Positions 41,831 to 55,839 are shown, numbered from the stretch's first letter. The stretch is DNA of 64,000 nucleotides from Halictus rubicundus (GCF_050948215.1 NW_027488713.1:124001-188000), one strand, 5' to 3'. The notes: a model not told the origin generated them from the letters alone. A program made the numbers and translations.

Positions 41831-44800
41831 TCTATAAAATCCTCTATCCTATCCTATCCTCTATCCTATCCTATCCTCTATACACTCCAATCCTCTATTC
41901 TATCCAATCCTCTATCCTATCCTATCCTCTATCCTATCCTATCCTCTATCCAATCCTATCCTCTATCCTATCCTATCCTCTATCCCATCCTATCCTCTAT
42001 CCTATCCTATCCTCTATCCTATCCTATCCTCTATCCTATCCTATCCTCTGTCCTATCCTATCCTCTATAATATCCTATCCTCTATCCTATCCTATCCTCT
42101 ATCCTATCCTATCCTCTATCCTATCCTATCCTCTATCCTCTCCTCTCCTCTATCCTATCCTATCCTCCATCCAATCCTATCCTCTATCCTATTCTATCCT
42201 ATCCTATCCTCTATCCTATCCTATCCTATCCTCTATCCTATCCTATCCTCTATCGTCTCCAGTCCTCTATCCTATACAATCCCCTATCATATCCTCTATC
42301 GTCTCCTATCCTGTATCCTATCCAATCCCCTATCCTATCCTCTATCTTATCCTATCCTCTATCCTATCTTATCCTCATTCCTATCCTCTCCTCTATCCTG
42401 TCCTATCCTCTATCCTATTCTATACTCTACCCTATCCTATCCGCTATCCTATCCTATCCTCTATCCTATCCAATCCCCTATCCTATTATATCCCATCCTC
42501 TATCCTATCCACTATCGTATCCTATTCTCTATCCTATCCAATCCTATATCCCATCCTCTATACACTCCAATCCTCTATCCTATCCTATCCTCTATCCTAC
42601 CCTATCCTCTATCCTAACCTATCCTCTATCCTATCCTATCCTCTATCCTATCCTATCCTCTATCCAATCCTATCCTCTATCCTAACCTATCCTCTATCCT
42701 ATCCTATCCTCTATCCTATCCTATCCTCTATCCTATCCTATTCTCTATCCTATCCAATCCTATATCCTATCCTAACCTCTATCCTATCCTATCCTATCCT
42801 CTATCCTATTCTATCCTCTATCCTATCCTATCCTCTATCCTATCCAATCCCCTATCCTATCCTCCATCCTATTCTATCCTCTGTCCTATCCTATCCTCTA
42901 TCCTATAATATCATCTACCCTATCCTATCCTCTATCCTGTTCTATTCTCTATCCTATCCTCTATCCTATAATATCCCCTATCCTATCCAATCCTCTATCC
43001 TATCCTCTATCCTATCCTCTATCCTATCCTATCCTCTATTATATCCCATCGTCTATCCTATCCTATCCTCTATTATATCCCATCCTCTATCCTATCCACT
43101 ATCGTATCCTATTCTCTATCCTATCCTATCCTATCCTCTATCCTATCCTATCCTCTATCCTATCCACTATCGTATCCTATTCTCTATCCTATCCTATCCT
43201 ATCCTCTATCCTATCCAATCCCCTATCCTATCCTCTATCGTCTCCTGTCCTGTATCCTATCCTATCCTCATTCCTATCCTATCCTCTACCCTATTCTATC
43301 CTCTATCCTATCCTATAATCGATCCTATCCTATCATCTATCCTATCCTATCCTCTATCCTATCGTATCCCCTATCGTCTCCTGTCCTCTATCCTATACAA
43401 TCCCCTATCACATCCTCTATCGTCTCCTATCCTCTATCGTATCCAACCCCTATCCTATCCTCTATCGTCTCCGATCCTATATCCTATCCAATCCCCTATC
43501 CTATCCTCCATCCTATCCTATCCTCTGTCCTATCCTATCCTCTATCCTATAATATCATCTATCCTATCCTATCCTCTATCGTCTCCTATATTCTATCCTA
43601 TCCAATCCCCTATCCTATCCTCTATCCTATATTATCCACTATCCTATCCTATTCTCTATCCTATCCAATCGTATATCCTAACCTCTATACACTCCAATCC
43701 TCTATCCTATCCTATCCTCTATCCTATAATATCATCTATCCTATCCTATCCTCTATCCTGTTCTATTCTCTGTCCTATCCTCTATCGTCTCCTATCCTCT
43801 ATCGTATAATATCCTCAATCCTATCCTATCCTCTATCCTATCCTCTATCCTATCCTATCCTCTATCCTCTCCTCTATCCTATCCTATCCTCTATTATATA
43901 CCATCCTCTATCCTATCCTACCCTCTAACCTATCCTATCCTCTATCCTATCCTATCCTCTATCCTATGCTATCCTCTGGCCTATCCTATCCTCTATAATA
44001 TCAAATCCTCTATCCTATCCTATCCACTATCGTATAATATCCTCTATCCTATACAATCCTATATCCTATCCTCTATACACTCCAATCCTCTATCCTATCC
44101 TATCCTCTATCCTATCCTATCCTCTATCCTATACTATCCTCTATCCTATCCTATCCTCTATCCTATCCTATCGTCTATCCTATCCTATCCTCTATCCTAT
44201 CCTATCCTCTATCCTGTCCTATCCTCTATCCTATAATATCCCCTATCCTATCCAATCCTCTATCCTATCCTCTATCCTGTCCTCTATCCTATCCTCTATC
44301 CTATCCTATCCTCTATCCTATCCATTCCCCTATCCTATCCTCTATTCTATCCTCTATCCTATCCTCTATCCTATCCTATCCTCTATCCTTTCCCATTCTA
44401 TATCCTATCCTCTATCCTATCCTATCCTCTATCCTATCCTATCCTCTATCCTATCCTATCCTATCCTCTATCCTATCCAATCCTCTATCCTATCCTATCC
44501 TCTGTCCTATCTACTATCGTATAATATCCTCTATCCTATCCAATCCTATATAATATCCTCTATACACTCCAATCCTCTATCCAAACCTATCCTCTATCCT
44601 ATCCTATCCTCTATCCTATCCAATCCTCTATCCTATCCTCTATCCTATCCTCTATCCTATCCTCTATCCTATCCTATCCTCTATCCTATCCATTCCCCTA
44701 TCCTATCCTCTATTCTATCCTCTATCCTATCCTCTATCCTATCCTATCCTCTATCCTTTCCCATTCTATATCCTATCCTCTATCCTATCCTATCCTCTAT

Positions 44801-46040
44801 CCTATACTATCCTCTATCCTATCCTATCCTATCCTCTATCCTATCCTATCCTCTATAATATCGTATTCTCTACCCTATCCTATCCTCTATCGTATCCTAT
44901 CCTCTATCCTATCCAATCCCGTATGCTATCCAATCCCCTATCCTATCCTCTATCCTATCCTATTCTTTATCCTATCCTCTATCCTATCCTATGCTCTATC
45001 CTATCCAATCCCCTACCCTATCCTCAATCCTATCCTATCCTCTATCCTATAATATCCTCTTTCCTATAATATCCTCTATCCTATCCAAACCTCTATCCTA
45101 TCATCCATCCTATATTATCCACTATCCTATCCTGTCGTCTAACCTATCCTATCCTGTATCCTATCCCATCCCCTATCCTATCCTATCCACTTTTCTATCC
45201 TATCCTCTATCCTATTCTATCCTCTATCCTATCCAATCATCTACCCCATCCTATTCTCTATCCTATCCAATCCTCTATCCTGTCCTATCGTCTATCGTAT
45301 CCTATCCTCTATCATATTCAATCCCCTATCTTATCCTCTATCGTATCCTCTATCCTATCCAATCCCCTATCATATCCGCTATCCTATAATATCATCTATC
45401 CTATCATATTCTCTATTCTATACTCTACCCTATCCTATCCGCTATCCTATCCTATCCTCTATCCTATCCAATCCCATATCCTATGCTCTATCCGATCATA
45501 TCCTATCCTCTATAATTTCGTATCCTCTATCCTATCCTATCCTCTATCCTATCCAATCCTATACCCCATCCTATCCGCAATCCTGTCGTATCCTATACCC
45601 TATACTATCCTCTATCCTATCCTAACCTCTATCCTATCCTATCCTCTATCCTATCCCATCCCCTATCCTATCCTCTATCCTATCCTATCCTCTATCCTAT
45701 CCTATCCTCTATCCTATCCTATCCTCTATCCTATTCTATCCACTATCCTATCCAATCCTCTATCCTATCCTATGCTGTATCCTATCCAATCCCGTATCCT
45801 ATCTTCAATCCTATCCTATCCTCTATCCATATCCTATCCTCTATCCTATCCTATCCCCTCTCCTCTTCAATTACCTATCCTATCCTCTATCCTATCCTTC
45901 CCTCCTTCCTATCCTATCCTCTCTCCTATCCTATCCACTTTCCTGTCCTATCGTCTATCCTATTCTATCCTCTATCCTATCCTATCCTCCATCCTACCAT
46001 ATGCTCTATCCTATCCAATACCCTACCCTATACTCAATCC
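41831..46040. repeat. Tail block of A2
   Basis: Follows A1 19.9-24.08 kb. A 12-bp loss lies near 44,200 and a 46-bp gain near 44,390-44,440, where a CTTTCCCATTCTATATCC unit appears that A1 lacks at this site. Substitutions noticed: ATAATCGATCC (43,319), CCAATCGTATATCC (about 43,670), TATATACCATCC (about 43,898), CCTGTCC (about 44,279), and TCCTCTATCC at about 45,038 against TTCTCTATCC in A1. Confidence 0.82.
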
Positions 46041-46060
46041 TATCCCATCCCCTATCCTAT
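46030..46060. other. Junction between A2 and segment C
   Basis: Up to about 46,040 the sequence matches A1 at offset 21,957. It then departs in CCCATCCCC to 12/17-mers leading to TTATATCCC, CTATAAAATCCAATCC and ATGTCC landmarks not in that order anywhere in A1. The A1/A2 join also lies just after a CCCATCCCC unit. Confidence 0.75.
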
Positions 46061-47690
46061 CCTCTATCCTATCCTCTATCCTATCCTATCCTCTATTATA
46101 TCCCATCCTCTATCCTCTCCACTATCGTATCCTATTCTCTATCCTATCCAATCCTATATCCCATCCTCTATAAAATCCAATCCTCTCTCCTATCCTATCC
46201 TCCATCCTATCCTATACTCTGCCCTATCCAATCCTATGTCCTATACTCTATCGTATCCTATTCTCTATCCTATCCTATCCTCCATCCTATCCTATCCTCT
46301 ATCCTATCCTATCCTCTATCCTATCCTATCCTCTATAATTTCGTATCCTCTATCCTATCTTATCCTCTATCCTATCCAATCCTATATCCTATCCTATCCG
46401 GTATCCTATCCTATCCTCAATCCTATTCTCTATCCTATCCTATCCTCTATCCTATCCAATCCCCCATCCTTTCCTCTATTCGATCCTCTCCTCTATAATA
46501 TCGAATCCTCTATCCTATCCAGTGCTCAATCCTATAATATCATCCATCCTATCCTATTCTCTATCCTATCGTATCAACTATCCTATCCAATCCCCTATCC
46601 TATCGTATCAACTATCCTATCCAATCCCCTATCCTATCCTCTTTCCTATCCTCTATCCTATCCTCTATCCTATCCTATTCTCTATCGTATCCTATCCTCT
46701 ATCCTATCCAATCCCCTATCCTATCCTCTATCCTATAATATCCCCTATCCTATCCAATCCTCTATCCTATCCTCTATCCTATCGTCTATCCTATCCTATC
46801 CTCTATCCTATCCTATCCTATCCTCTATCCTATCCAATCCTCTATCCTATCCTATCCTCTATCCTATAGTATCCTCTTTCCTATCCTATCCACTATCCTA
46901 TCCTATCCTCTATCCTATCCTATCCTCTATCCTATCCGCTATCCTAGCCTATCCTCTATTCGATCCTATTATCTTTCCTATCCTATCCTCTATAATATCG
47001 TATCCTCTTTGCTCTCCTGTCCTTTAACCTATAATATCATCTATCCTCTCCTGTCCTCTATCCTATCCTATCCTCTATCCTCTCCTATTTTCTATCCTAT
47101 AATATCATCCATCCTATCCTATTCTCTATCCTATCCTATCCTCTATCCTATCCTCTAGCCTATCCTGTTCTCTATGCTATCCTATCCTCTATCCTATCCT
47201 ATCCTCCATCCTATCCAATCCCCTATCCTATCCTCTAACCTATCCAATCCCCTATCCAATCCTCTATCCTATCCTCTATCCTATCCTATTCTCTATCCTA
47301 TAATATCATCCATCCTATCCTATTCTCTATCCTATCCTCTATCCTGTCCTATCCTCTATACTATCCTATCCTCAATCCTATCCTATCCTCTATCCTATCC
47401 TGTCCTCAATCCTATCCTATCCTCAATCCTATCCTATCCTCTATCGTATCCTATCCTCTATCCTCTCCTATCCTCTATCCTTTTCGATACTCTATCCTAT
47501 CCTATCCACTATCCTATCCTAGCCTCAACCCTATCCTACGCTTTATCATATCCTATCCTCTATCCTATTCTATCCCCTATCTTATCCTATTCTCTATCCT
47601 ATCCTCTATCCTATAATATCCTCTATCCCATCCTATCCTCTATCCTATCCTATCCTCTATTCTATCCTATCCTCTATCGTCTCCTATCAG
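46041..47690. repeat. First part of segment C, transitional
   Basis: Still carries A-type landmarks (GTATCAAC at about 46,570 and 46,606, ATCGAATCC at about 46,500, TATAATTTCG at about 46,335). It also has new ones (TAGTATCC at about 46,867, CTAGCCTATCC, CTTTGCTCTCC). It looks like pieces of A sequence rearranged before the ATGCGATCC-bearing array begins at 47,694. Confidence 0.65.
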
Positions 47691-48129
47691 CTATGCGATC
47701 CTATCCTCCATCCTATCCTAACCTCTATCCTATCCAATCCTATATCCTATCCTATCCGCTAACCTATCCTATCCTCTATCCTATCCAATCCCCTATCCTA
47801 TCCTCTATCCGATCCTATCCTCTATCCTATCCTATCCTCTATCCTATCCTATTCTCTATCCTATCCTCTATCCTCTCCTATCCTCTATCCTATTCGATAC
47901 TCTATCCTATCCTATCCACTATCCTATCCTAGCCTCAATCCTATCCTACGCTCTATCCTATCCTATCCTCTATCCTATCCTATCCTCTATCCTATCCTAT
48001 TCTCTATCCTATCCTCTATCCTGTCCTATCCTCTAAACTATCCTATCCTCAATCCTATCCTATCCTCTATCCTATCCTGTCCTCTATCCTATTCTATACT
48101 CGATCCTATCCTATCCGCTATCCTACCCT

Positions 48130-49475
48130 ATCCTCTATCGTGTCCTATCCTCTATCCTATCCAATCCTATATCCTATCCTCAATCCTATCCTATCCTCAA
48201 TCCTATCCTATCCTCTATCCTATCCTGTCCTCTATCCTATTCTATACTCGATCCTATCCTATCCGATATCCTACCCTATCCTCTATGCTGTCCTATCCTC
48301 TATCCTATCCAATCCTATATCCTATCCTCTATCCTATCCTATCCTCTATCCTATTAAATGCCCTATCCTATCCTCTATTCGATCCTCTCTATAATATCGT
48401 ATCCTCTATCCTATCCTGCCCTCTACCCTATAATAGCATCCATCCTATCCTATTCTCTATCCTACCCTATCCTATCCTCTATCGTATCCTATCCTGTATC
48501 CTATCCAATCCTATATCCTATATCCTCTATCATATCCTATCCTCTATCCTATTCTATACTCTACCCTATCCTATCCGCTATTCTATCCTATCCACTATCC
48601 TATTCTATCCTCTATCCTATCCAATCCCCTATCCTATCCTCTATCCGATCCTATCCTCTATCCTATCCTATCCTCTATCCTATAATATCATCTAACCTAT
48701 TCTATACTCTATTCTATCCTATCTTCTATCCTATCCAATCCCCTATCCTATGTTCTATCCGATCCTATCCTATCCTCTATCCTATTCTATCCTCTATCCT
48801 ATCCAATCCCCTATCCTATCCTCTATCCGATCCTATTATCTATCCTGTCCTATCCTCTATCGTCTCCTATCCTCTATGCGATCCTATCCTCTATCCTATC
48901 CTAACCTCTATCCTATCCAATCCTATATCCTATCCTATCCGCTAACCTATCCTATCCTCTATCCTTTCCAATCCACTATCCTATCCTCTATCCGATACTA
49001 TCCTCTATCCTATCCTATCCTCTATCCTATAATATCATCTACCCTATCCTATTCTCTATCCAATCCTATCCTTTATCCTATCCTATCCTCTATCGTCTCC
49101 TATCTTCTATCCTATCCAATCCCCTGTCCTATCCTCTATTCTGTCCTATTCTCTATCCTATCCTCTATCATATCCTATCCCCTATCCTATCCTATCCTCT
49201 ATCCTATCCAATCCTATATCCTATCCTCTATCCTATCCTATCCTCAATCCTATCCTATCCTCAATCCTATCCTATCCTCTATCCTATCCTGTCCTCTATC
49301 CTATTCTATACTCGATCCTATCCTATCCGCTATCCTACCCTATCCTCTATCCTGTCCTATCCTCTATCCTATCCAATCCTATATCCTATCCTCTATCCTA
49401 TCCTATCCTCTATCCTATTAAATGCCCTATCCTATCCTCTATTCGATCCTCTCTATAATATCGTATCCTCTATCC
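48130..49475. repeat. Pair offset by 1,064 bp
   Basis: TACTCGATCC (48,245 and 49,309) and TTAAATGCCC (about 48,355 and 49,419), followed by TTCGATCCTCTCTATAATATCG, occur in the same order 1,064 bp apart. An additional TACTCGATCC 148 bp earlier, at 48,097, shows a smaller duplication within the first copy. Confidence 0.85.
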
Positions 49476-51479
49476 TATCCTATAGGCTATCCTATCCTAT
49501 CCTCTATCATATAATATCCCCTATCCTATCCTATCCTCTATCCTATTCTATCCTCTATCCTATCCAATCCCCCATCCTATCCTCTATCCGATCCTATCAT
49601 CTATCCTGTCCTATCCTCTATCGTCTCCTATCCTCTATGCGATCCTATCCTCTATCCTATCCTAACCTCTATCCTATCCAATCCTATATCCTATCCTATC
49701 CGCTAACCTATCCTATCCTCTATCCTATCCAATCCCCTATCCTATCCTCTATCCGATCCTATCCTCTATCCTATCCTATCCTCTATCCTATAATATCATC
49801 TAACCTATTCTATACTCTATTCTATCCTATCCTCTATCCTATCCTATCCTCCATCCTATCCTATCATCTATCCTATCCTATCCTCCATAATATCGTATCC
49901 AAACCCCTATCCTATCCTCTATCCGATCCTATCATCTATCCTATCCTATCCTCCATAATATCGTATCCTCTAGCCTATCCTATCCGCTATCCTATCCTAT
50001 CCTCTATCCTATCCTATCCTCTATCCTATCCTATCCTCTATCGTCTCCTATCCTCTATGCGATCCTATCCTCTATCCTATCCTAACCTCTATCCTATCCA
50101 ATCCTATATCCTATCCTATCCGCTAACCTATTCTATCCTCTATCCTATCCAATCCCGTATCCTATCCTCTATCCGATACTATCCTCTATCCTATCGTATC
50201 CTCTATCCTATCCTATCCTCTATCCTATAATATCATCTACCCTATCCTATTCTCTATCCTATCCTATCCTCTATCGTCTCCTATCTTCTATCCTATCCAA
50301 TCCCCTGTCCTATCCTCTATTCTGTCCTATTATCTATCCTATCCTCTATCATATCCTATCCTCTATCCTATCCTATCCTCTATCCTATCCTATCCTCTAT
50401 TCTATCCTATCCTCTATCGTCTCCTACCCGCTATGCGATCCTATCCTCTATCCTATCCTAACCTCTATCCTATCCAATCCTATATCCTATCCTATCCGCT
50501 AACCTATCCTATCCTCTATCCTATCCAATCCCCTATCCTATCCTCTATCCGATCCTATCCTCTATCCTATCCTATCCTCCATAATATCGTATCCTCTACC
50601 CTATCCTATCCGCTATCCTATCCTATCCTCTATCCTATCCTATCCTATATCCTATCCTATCCTATATCCTATCCTATCCTCTATCGTGTCCTATCCTCTA
50701 TGCGATCCTATCCTCTATCCTATCCTAACCTCTATCCTATCCTATCCTCTATCATATTCTATCCTCTATCGTATCCAATCCCCTATCCTATCCTCTATCC
50801 GATCCTATCATCTATCCTATCCTATCCTCTATCCTATCCTATCCTCCATCCTATAATATCATCTAACCTATTCTATCCTCTATCCTATCCTATCCTCTAT
50901 CCTATCCTATCCTCTATCCTGTCCTATCCTCTATCCTATTCTATACTCTACCCTATTCTATCCGCTATTCTATCCTATCCTCTATCCTATCCTATCTTCT
51001 ATCCTATCCAATCCCCTATCCCATGTTCTATCCGATCCTATCCTATCCTCTATCCTATTCTATCCTCTATCCTATCCAATCCCCTATCCTATCCTCTATC
51101 CGATCATATCCTCTATCCTATCCTATACTGTATAATATCGTATCCTCTATCCTATCCTATCCTCCATCCTATAATATCATCTATCCTATCCTATTCTCTA
51201 TCCTATCCTATCCAATCCCCTATCCTATCCTCTATCCGATCCTATCATCTATCCTATCCTATCCTCCATAATATCGTATCCTCTATCCTATCCTATCCGC
51301 TATCCTATCATATCCTCTATCCTATCCTATCCAATCCCCTATCGTATCCTCTATCCTATCCTATCCTCTATCGTCTCCTATCCTCTATGCGATCCTATCC
51401 TCTATCCTATCCTATTCTCTATCCTATCCTAACCTCTATCCTATCCAATCCTATATCCTATCCTATCCAATAACCTATC

Positions 51480-51950
51480 CTATCCTCTATCCTATCCAAT
51501 CCCCTATCCTATCCTCTATCCGATACTATCCTATATCCTATCCTATCCTCTATAATATCGTATCCTCTATCCTATAATATCATCTACCCTATCCTATTCT
51601 CTATCCTATCCTATCCTCTATCCTATCCTATCCTCTATCGTCTCCTATCTTCTATCCTATACAATCCCCTGTCCTATCCTCTATTCTGTCCTATTCTCTA
51701 TCCTATCCTATCCTCCATAATATCGTATCCTCTATCCTATCCTATCCGCTATCCTATCCTATCCTCTATCCTATAATATCCCCTATCCTATCCAATCCTC
51801 TATCCTATCCTCTATCCTATCGTCTATCCTATCCTATTCTCTATCCTATCATATCCTCTATCCTATCCTATCCTCTATCGTCTCCTATCTTCTATCCTAT
51901 CCAATCCCCTGTCCTATCCTCTATTCTGTCCTATTCTCTATCCTATCCTC
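51480..51950. repeat. Segment repeated 6,810 bp downstream (copy 1)
   Basis: CCGATACTATCCTATATCC at 51,521 matches 58,331, and CGTCTATCCTATCC at 51,821 matches 58,631, both offset by exactly 6,810 bp, with TATAATATCG, CTACCC, CCTGTCC and CTATTCTG landmarks between them in the same order. A second partial relative of its end is at about 54,205. Confidence 0.85.
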
Positions 51951-52159
51951 TATCATATCCTATCCCCTATCCTATCCTATCCTCTATCCTATCCTATCCT
52001 CTATCCTATCCTATCCTCTATCCTATCCTATCCTCTATCGTCTCCTATCCGCTATGCGATCCTATCCTCTATCCTATCCTAACCTCTATCCTATCCAATC
52101 CTATATCCTATCCTATCCGTTAACCTATCCTATCCTCTATCCTATCCAATCCCCTATCC

Positions 52160-54020
52160 AATCCTCTATCCGATCCTATCATCTATCCTATCCTATCCTC
52201 CATAATATCGTATCCAAACCCCTATCCTATCCTCTATCCGATCCTATCATCTATCCTATCCTATCCTCCATAATATCGTATCCTCTACCCTATCCTATCC
52301 GCTATCCTATCCTATCCTCTATCCTATAATATCCCCTATCCTATCCAATCCTCTATCCTATCCTCTATCCTATCCTCTATCCTATCCTATCCTCTATCCT
52401 ATCCTATCCTCTATCGTCTCCTATCTTCTATCCTATCCAATCTCCTATCCTATCCTCTATCCTGTCCTATTCTCTATCCTATCCTCTATCCTATCCTATG
52501 CTCAGACCTATCCTATCCTCTATCCTATCCTGTCCTCTATCCTATTCTATACTCTATCCTATCCTATCCGCTACCCTACCCTATCCTCTATCTTATCCTA
52601 TCCTCTATCCTATCCTATCCTCATTCCTATCCTAGCCTCTATCCTATCCCATCCTCTATCCTATTCTATACTCTACCCTATCCTATCCTATCTTCTATCC
52701 TATCCAATCCCCTATCCTATGTTCTATCCGATCCTATCCTATCCTCTATCCTATTCTATACTCTATCCTATCCAATCCCCTATCCTATCCTCTATCCGAT
52801 CATATCCTCTATCCTATCCTATTCTCTATCCTATCCTATCCTCTATCCTATCCTATCCTCTATCCTATCCTATCCTCTATCCTATCCTATCCTCTATCCT
52901 ATTCTATATTCTATCCGATCCTATTCGATCCTCTATCTTATCCTATCCTCTATCCTGTCCTATCCTCATTCCTATCCTATCCTCTATCCTATCCTATCCT
53001 CTATCCTATTCTATGCTCTACCCTATCCTATCCGCTATCCTATCCTATCCTCTATCCTATCCTATCCTCCATCCTATCCTATCCTCTATCATATTCTATC
53101 CTCTATCGTATCCAATCCCCTATCCTATCCTCTATCCGATCCTATCATCTATCCTATCCTATCCTCCATAATATCGTATCCAAACCCCTATCCTATCCTC
53201 TATCCGATCCTATCATCTATCCTATCCTATCCTCCATAATATCGTATCCTCTACCCTATCCTATCCGCTATCCTATCCTATCCTCTATCCTATAATATCC
53301 CCTATCCTATCCAATCCTCTATCCTATCCTCTATCCTATCCTCTATCCTATCCTATCCTCTATCCTATCCTATCCTCTATCGTCTCCTATCTTCTATCCT
53401 ATCCAATCTCCTATCCTATCCTCTATCCTGTCCTATTCTCTATCCTATCCTCTATCCTATCCTATGCTCAGACCTATCCTATCCTCTATCCTATCCTGTC
53501 CTCTATCCTATTCTATACTCTATCCTATCCTATCCGCTACCCTACCCTATCCTCTATCTTATCCTATCCTCTATCCTATCCTATCCTCATTCCTATCCTA
53601 GCCTCTATCCTATCCCATCCTCTATCCTATTCTATACTCTACCCTATCCTATCCTATCTTCTATCCTATCCAATCCCCTATCCTATGTTCTATCCGATCC
53701 TATCCTATCCTCTATCCTATTCTATACTCTATCCTATCCAATCCCCTATCCTATCCTCTATCCGATCATATCCTCTATCCTATCCTATTCTCTATCCTAT
53801 CCTATCCTCTATCCTATCCTATCCTCTATCCTATCCTATCCTCTATCCTATCCTATCCTCTATCCTATCCTATCCTCTATCCTATTCTATATTCTATCCG
53901 ATCCTATTCGATCCTCTATCTTATCCTATCCTCTATCCTGTCCTATCCTCATTCCTATCCTATCCTCTATCCTATCCTATCCTCTATCCTATTCTATGCT
54001 CTACCCTATCCTATCCGCTA
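52160..54020. repeat. 966-bp tandem pair
   Basis: The CATAATATCGTATCCAAACC landmark at 52,201 recurs at 53,167. GCTCAGACC (about 52,500 and 53,466) and ATGTTCTATCC (52,719 and 53,685) share the same 966-bp offset. The copies run together up to TATGCTCTACCC (about 53,013 and 53,996), where the offset has become about 983 bp, 17 bp more. They then separate. Confidence 0.88.
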
Positions 54021-54204
54021 TTCTATCCTATCCTCTATCCTATCCTATCTTTTATCCTATCCAATCCCCTATCCTATGTTCTATCCGATCCTATCCTATC
54101 CTCTATCCTATTCTATCCTCTATCCTATCCAATCCCCTATCCTATCCTCTATCCTATCCTATCCTCTATCCTATCCTCTATCCTATCCTATCCTCAATCC
54201 TATC

Positions 54205-55370
54205 CTATCCCCTATCCTATCCAATCCTCTATCCTATCCTCTATCCTATCGTCTATCCTATCCTATTCTCTATCCTATCATATCCTCTATCCTATCCTAT
54301 CCTCTATCGTCTCCTATCTTCTATCCTATCCAATCCCCTGTCCTATCCTCTATTCTGTCCTATTCTCTATCCTATCCTCTATCCTATCCTATCCAATCCT
54401 CTATCTTATCCGATCCTCTATCCTATCCTATCCTCTATAATATCGTATCCTCTATCATATCCTATCCTCTTTCCTATAATATCATCTATCATATCCTATT
54501 CCCTATCCTATCCTATCCTATCAACAATCCTATCCAATCCCCTATCCTATCCAATCCTATATCCTATCCTATCCGCTATCCCATCCTATCCTCTATCCTA
54601 TAATATCCTCTATCCTATCCTATCCTCTATTCTATTATATCCCCCATCCTATCCAATCCTCTATCCTATCCTCTATCCTATCCTATCCTCTATCCTATCC
54701 TATCCTCTATCCTATCCTATCCTCTATCCTATCCTACCCTCTATCCTATCCTATCCACTATCGTATCCTATCCAATCCTCTATCTTATCCGATCCTCTAT
54801 CCTATCCTATCCTATCAACTATCCTATCCAATCCCCTATCCTATCCTCTATCCTATCCTATCCGCTATCCCATCCTATCCTCTATTCTATAATATCCCCC
54901 ATCCTATCCAATCCTCTATCCTATCCTCTATCCTATCCTATCCTCTATCCTATCCTATCCTCTATCCTATCCTATCCTCTATCCTATCCTACCCTCTATC
55001 CTATCCTATCCTCTATCCTATCCTATCCAATTCTCTATCTTATCCGATCCTCTATCCTATCCTATCCTCTATAATATCGTATCCTCTATCATATCCTATC
55101 CTCTTTCCTATAATATCATCTATCATATCCTATTCTCTATCCTATCCTATCCTATCAACAATCCTATCCAATCCCCTATCCTATCCTCTATCCTATCCTA
55201 TCCTCAATCCTATCCTATCCTCTATACTATCATATCCTCTATCCTATTCTATACTCTATCCTATCCTATCCGCTACCCAATCCTATCCTCTATCCTATCC
55301 TATCCTCTATCCTGTCCTATCCTCTATCGTCCCCTATCCTCTATGCGATCCTATCCTCTATCCTATCCTA
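54205..55370. repeat. Segment repeated about 4.38 kb downstream (copy 1)
   Basis: CCAATCCTCTATCTTATCC (about 54,393) and following ATCAACAATCC, CCCCCATCC and CGTCCCC landmarks are repeated at about 58,590-59,700. The offset is 4,381 bp at 54,361 and 4,335 bp at 55,328, a net loss of 46 bp in the second copy. Inside, a shorter pair (54,770 vs about 55,026) repeats CTTATCCGATCC. Confidence 0.82.
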
Positions 55371-55703
55371 ACCTCTATCCTATCCAATCCTATATCCTAT
55401 CCTATCCGCTAACCTATCCTATCCTCTATCCTATCCAATTCCCTATCCTATCCTCTATCCGATACTATCGTCTACCCTATCCTATCCTCTATAATATCGT
55501 ATCCTCAATCCTATAATATCATCTACCCTATCCTATTCTCTATCCTATCCTATCCTCTATCATATCCTATCCTCTATCCTATCCTATCCTCCATCCTATC
55601 CTATCCTCTATCATATTCTATCCTCTATCCTATCCAATCCCCTGTCCTATCCTCTATTCCGTCCTATTCTCTATCCTATCCTATCATCTATCCTATCCTA
55701 TCC

Positions 55704-55839
55704 TCTATCCTATCCTATCCTCTATCCTATCCTATCCTCTATCCTATCCTATCCTCTATCCTATCCTATCCTCTATCCTATCCTATCCTCTATCCTATCC
55801 TATCCTCTATCCTATCCTATCCTCTATCCTATCCTATCC
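55704..55839. repeat. Pure 17-mer tract, 8 units
   Basis: Eight consecutive in-phase 17-mers between an ATCATCTATCC landmark and CCAATCCCC. Confidence 0.92.

Larger units (their letters stand above)
24256..46040. repeat. Segment A2, second tandem copy of the A block
   Basis: Follows A1 directly, in the same orientation. Matching begins close to 24,256, where the pattern leading to the ATTCTATATTC landmark (24,286) joins the CCCATCCCC tail of A1, and ends near 46,040. Compared with A1 it has lost two 17-mers near 25.8-26.2 kb, gained a tandem copy of about 2.45 kb at 32.1-37.0 kb, gained 34 bp at 38,951, lost about 4.6 kb at about 41,740, and changed by -12 and +46 bp near 44.2-44.5 kb. I noticed only about a dozen substitutions in the shared parts. 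Confidence 0.92.

Noticed and set aside
12407..41845. TATAAAATCC and TATAATATCC strings as promoters
   Set aside because: They recur as copies of the same variant unit, have no gene downstream, and are expected by chance in a TATCC array.
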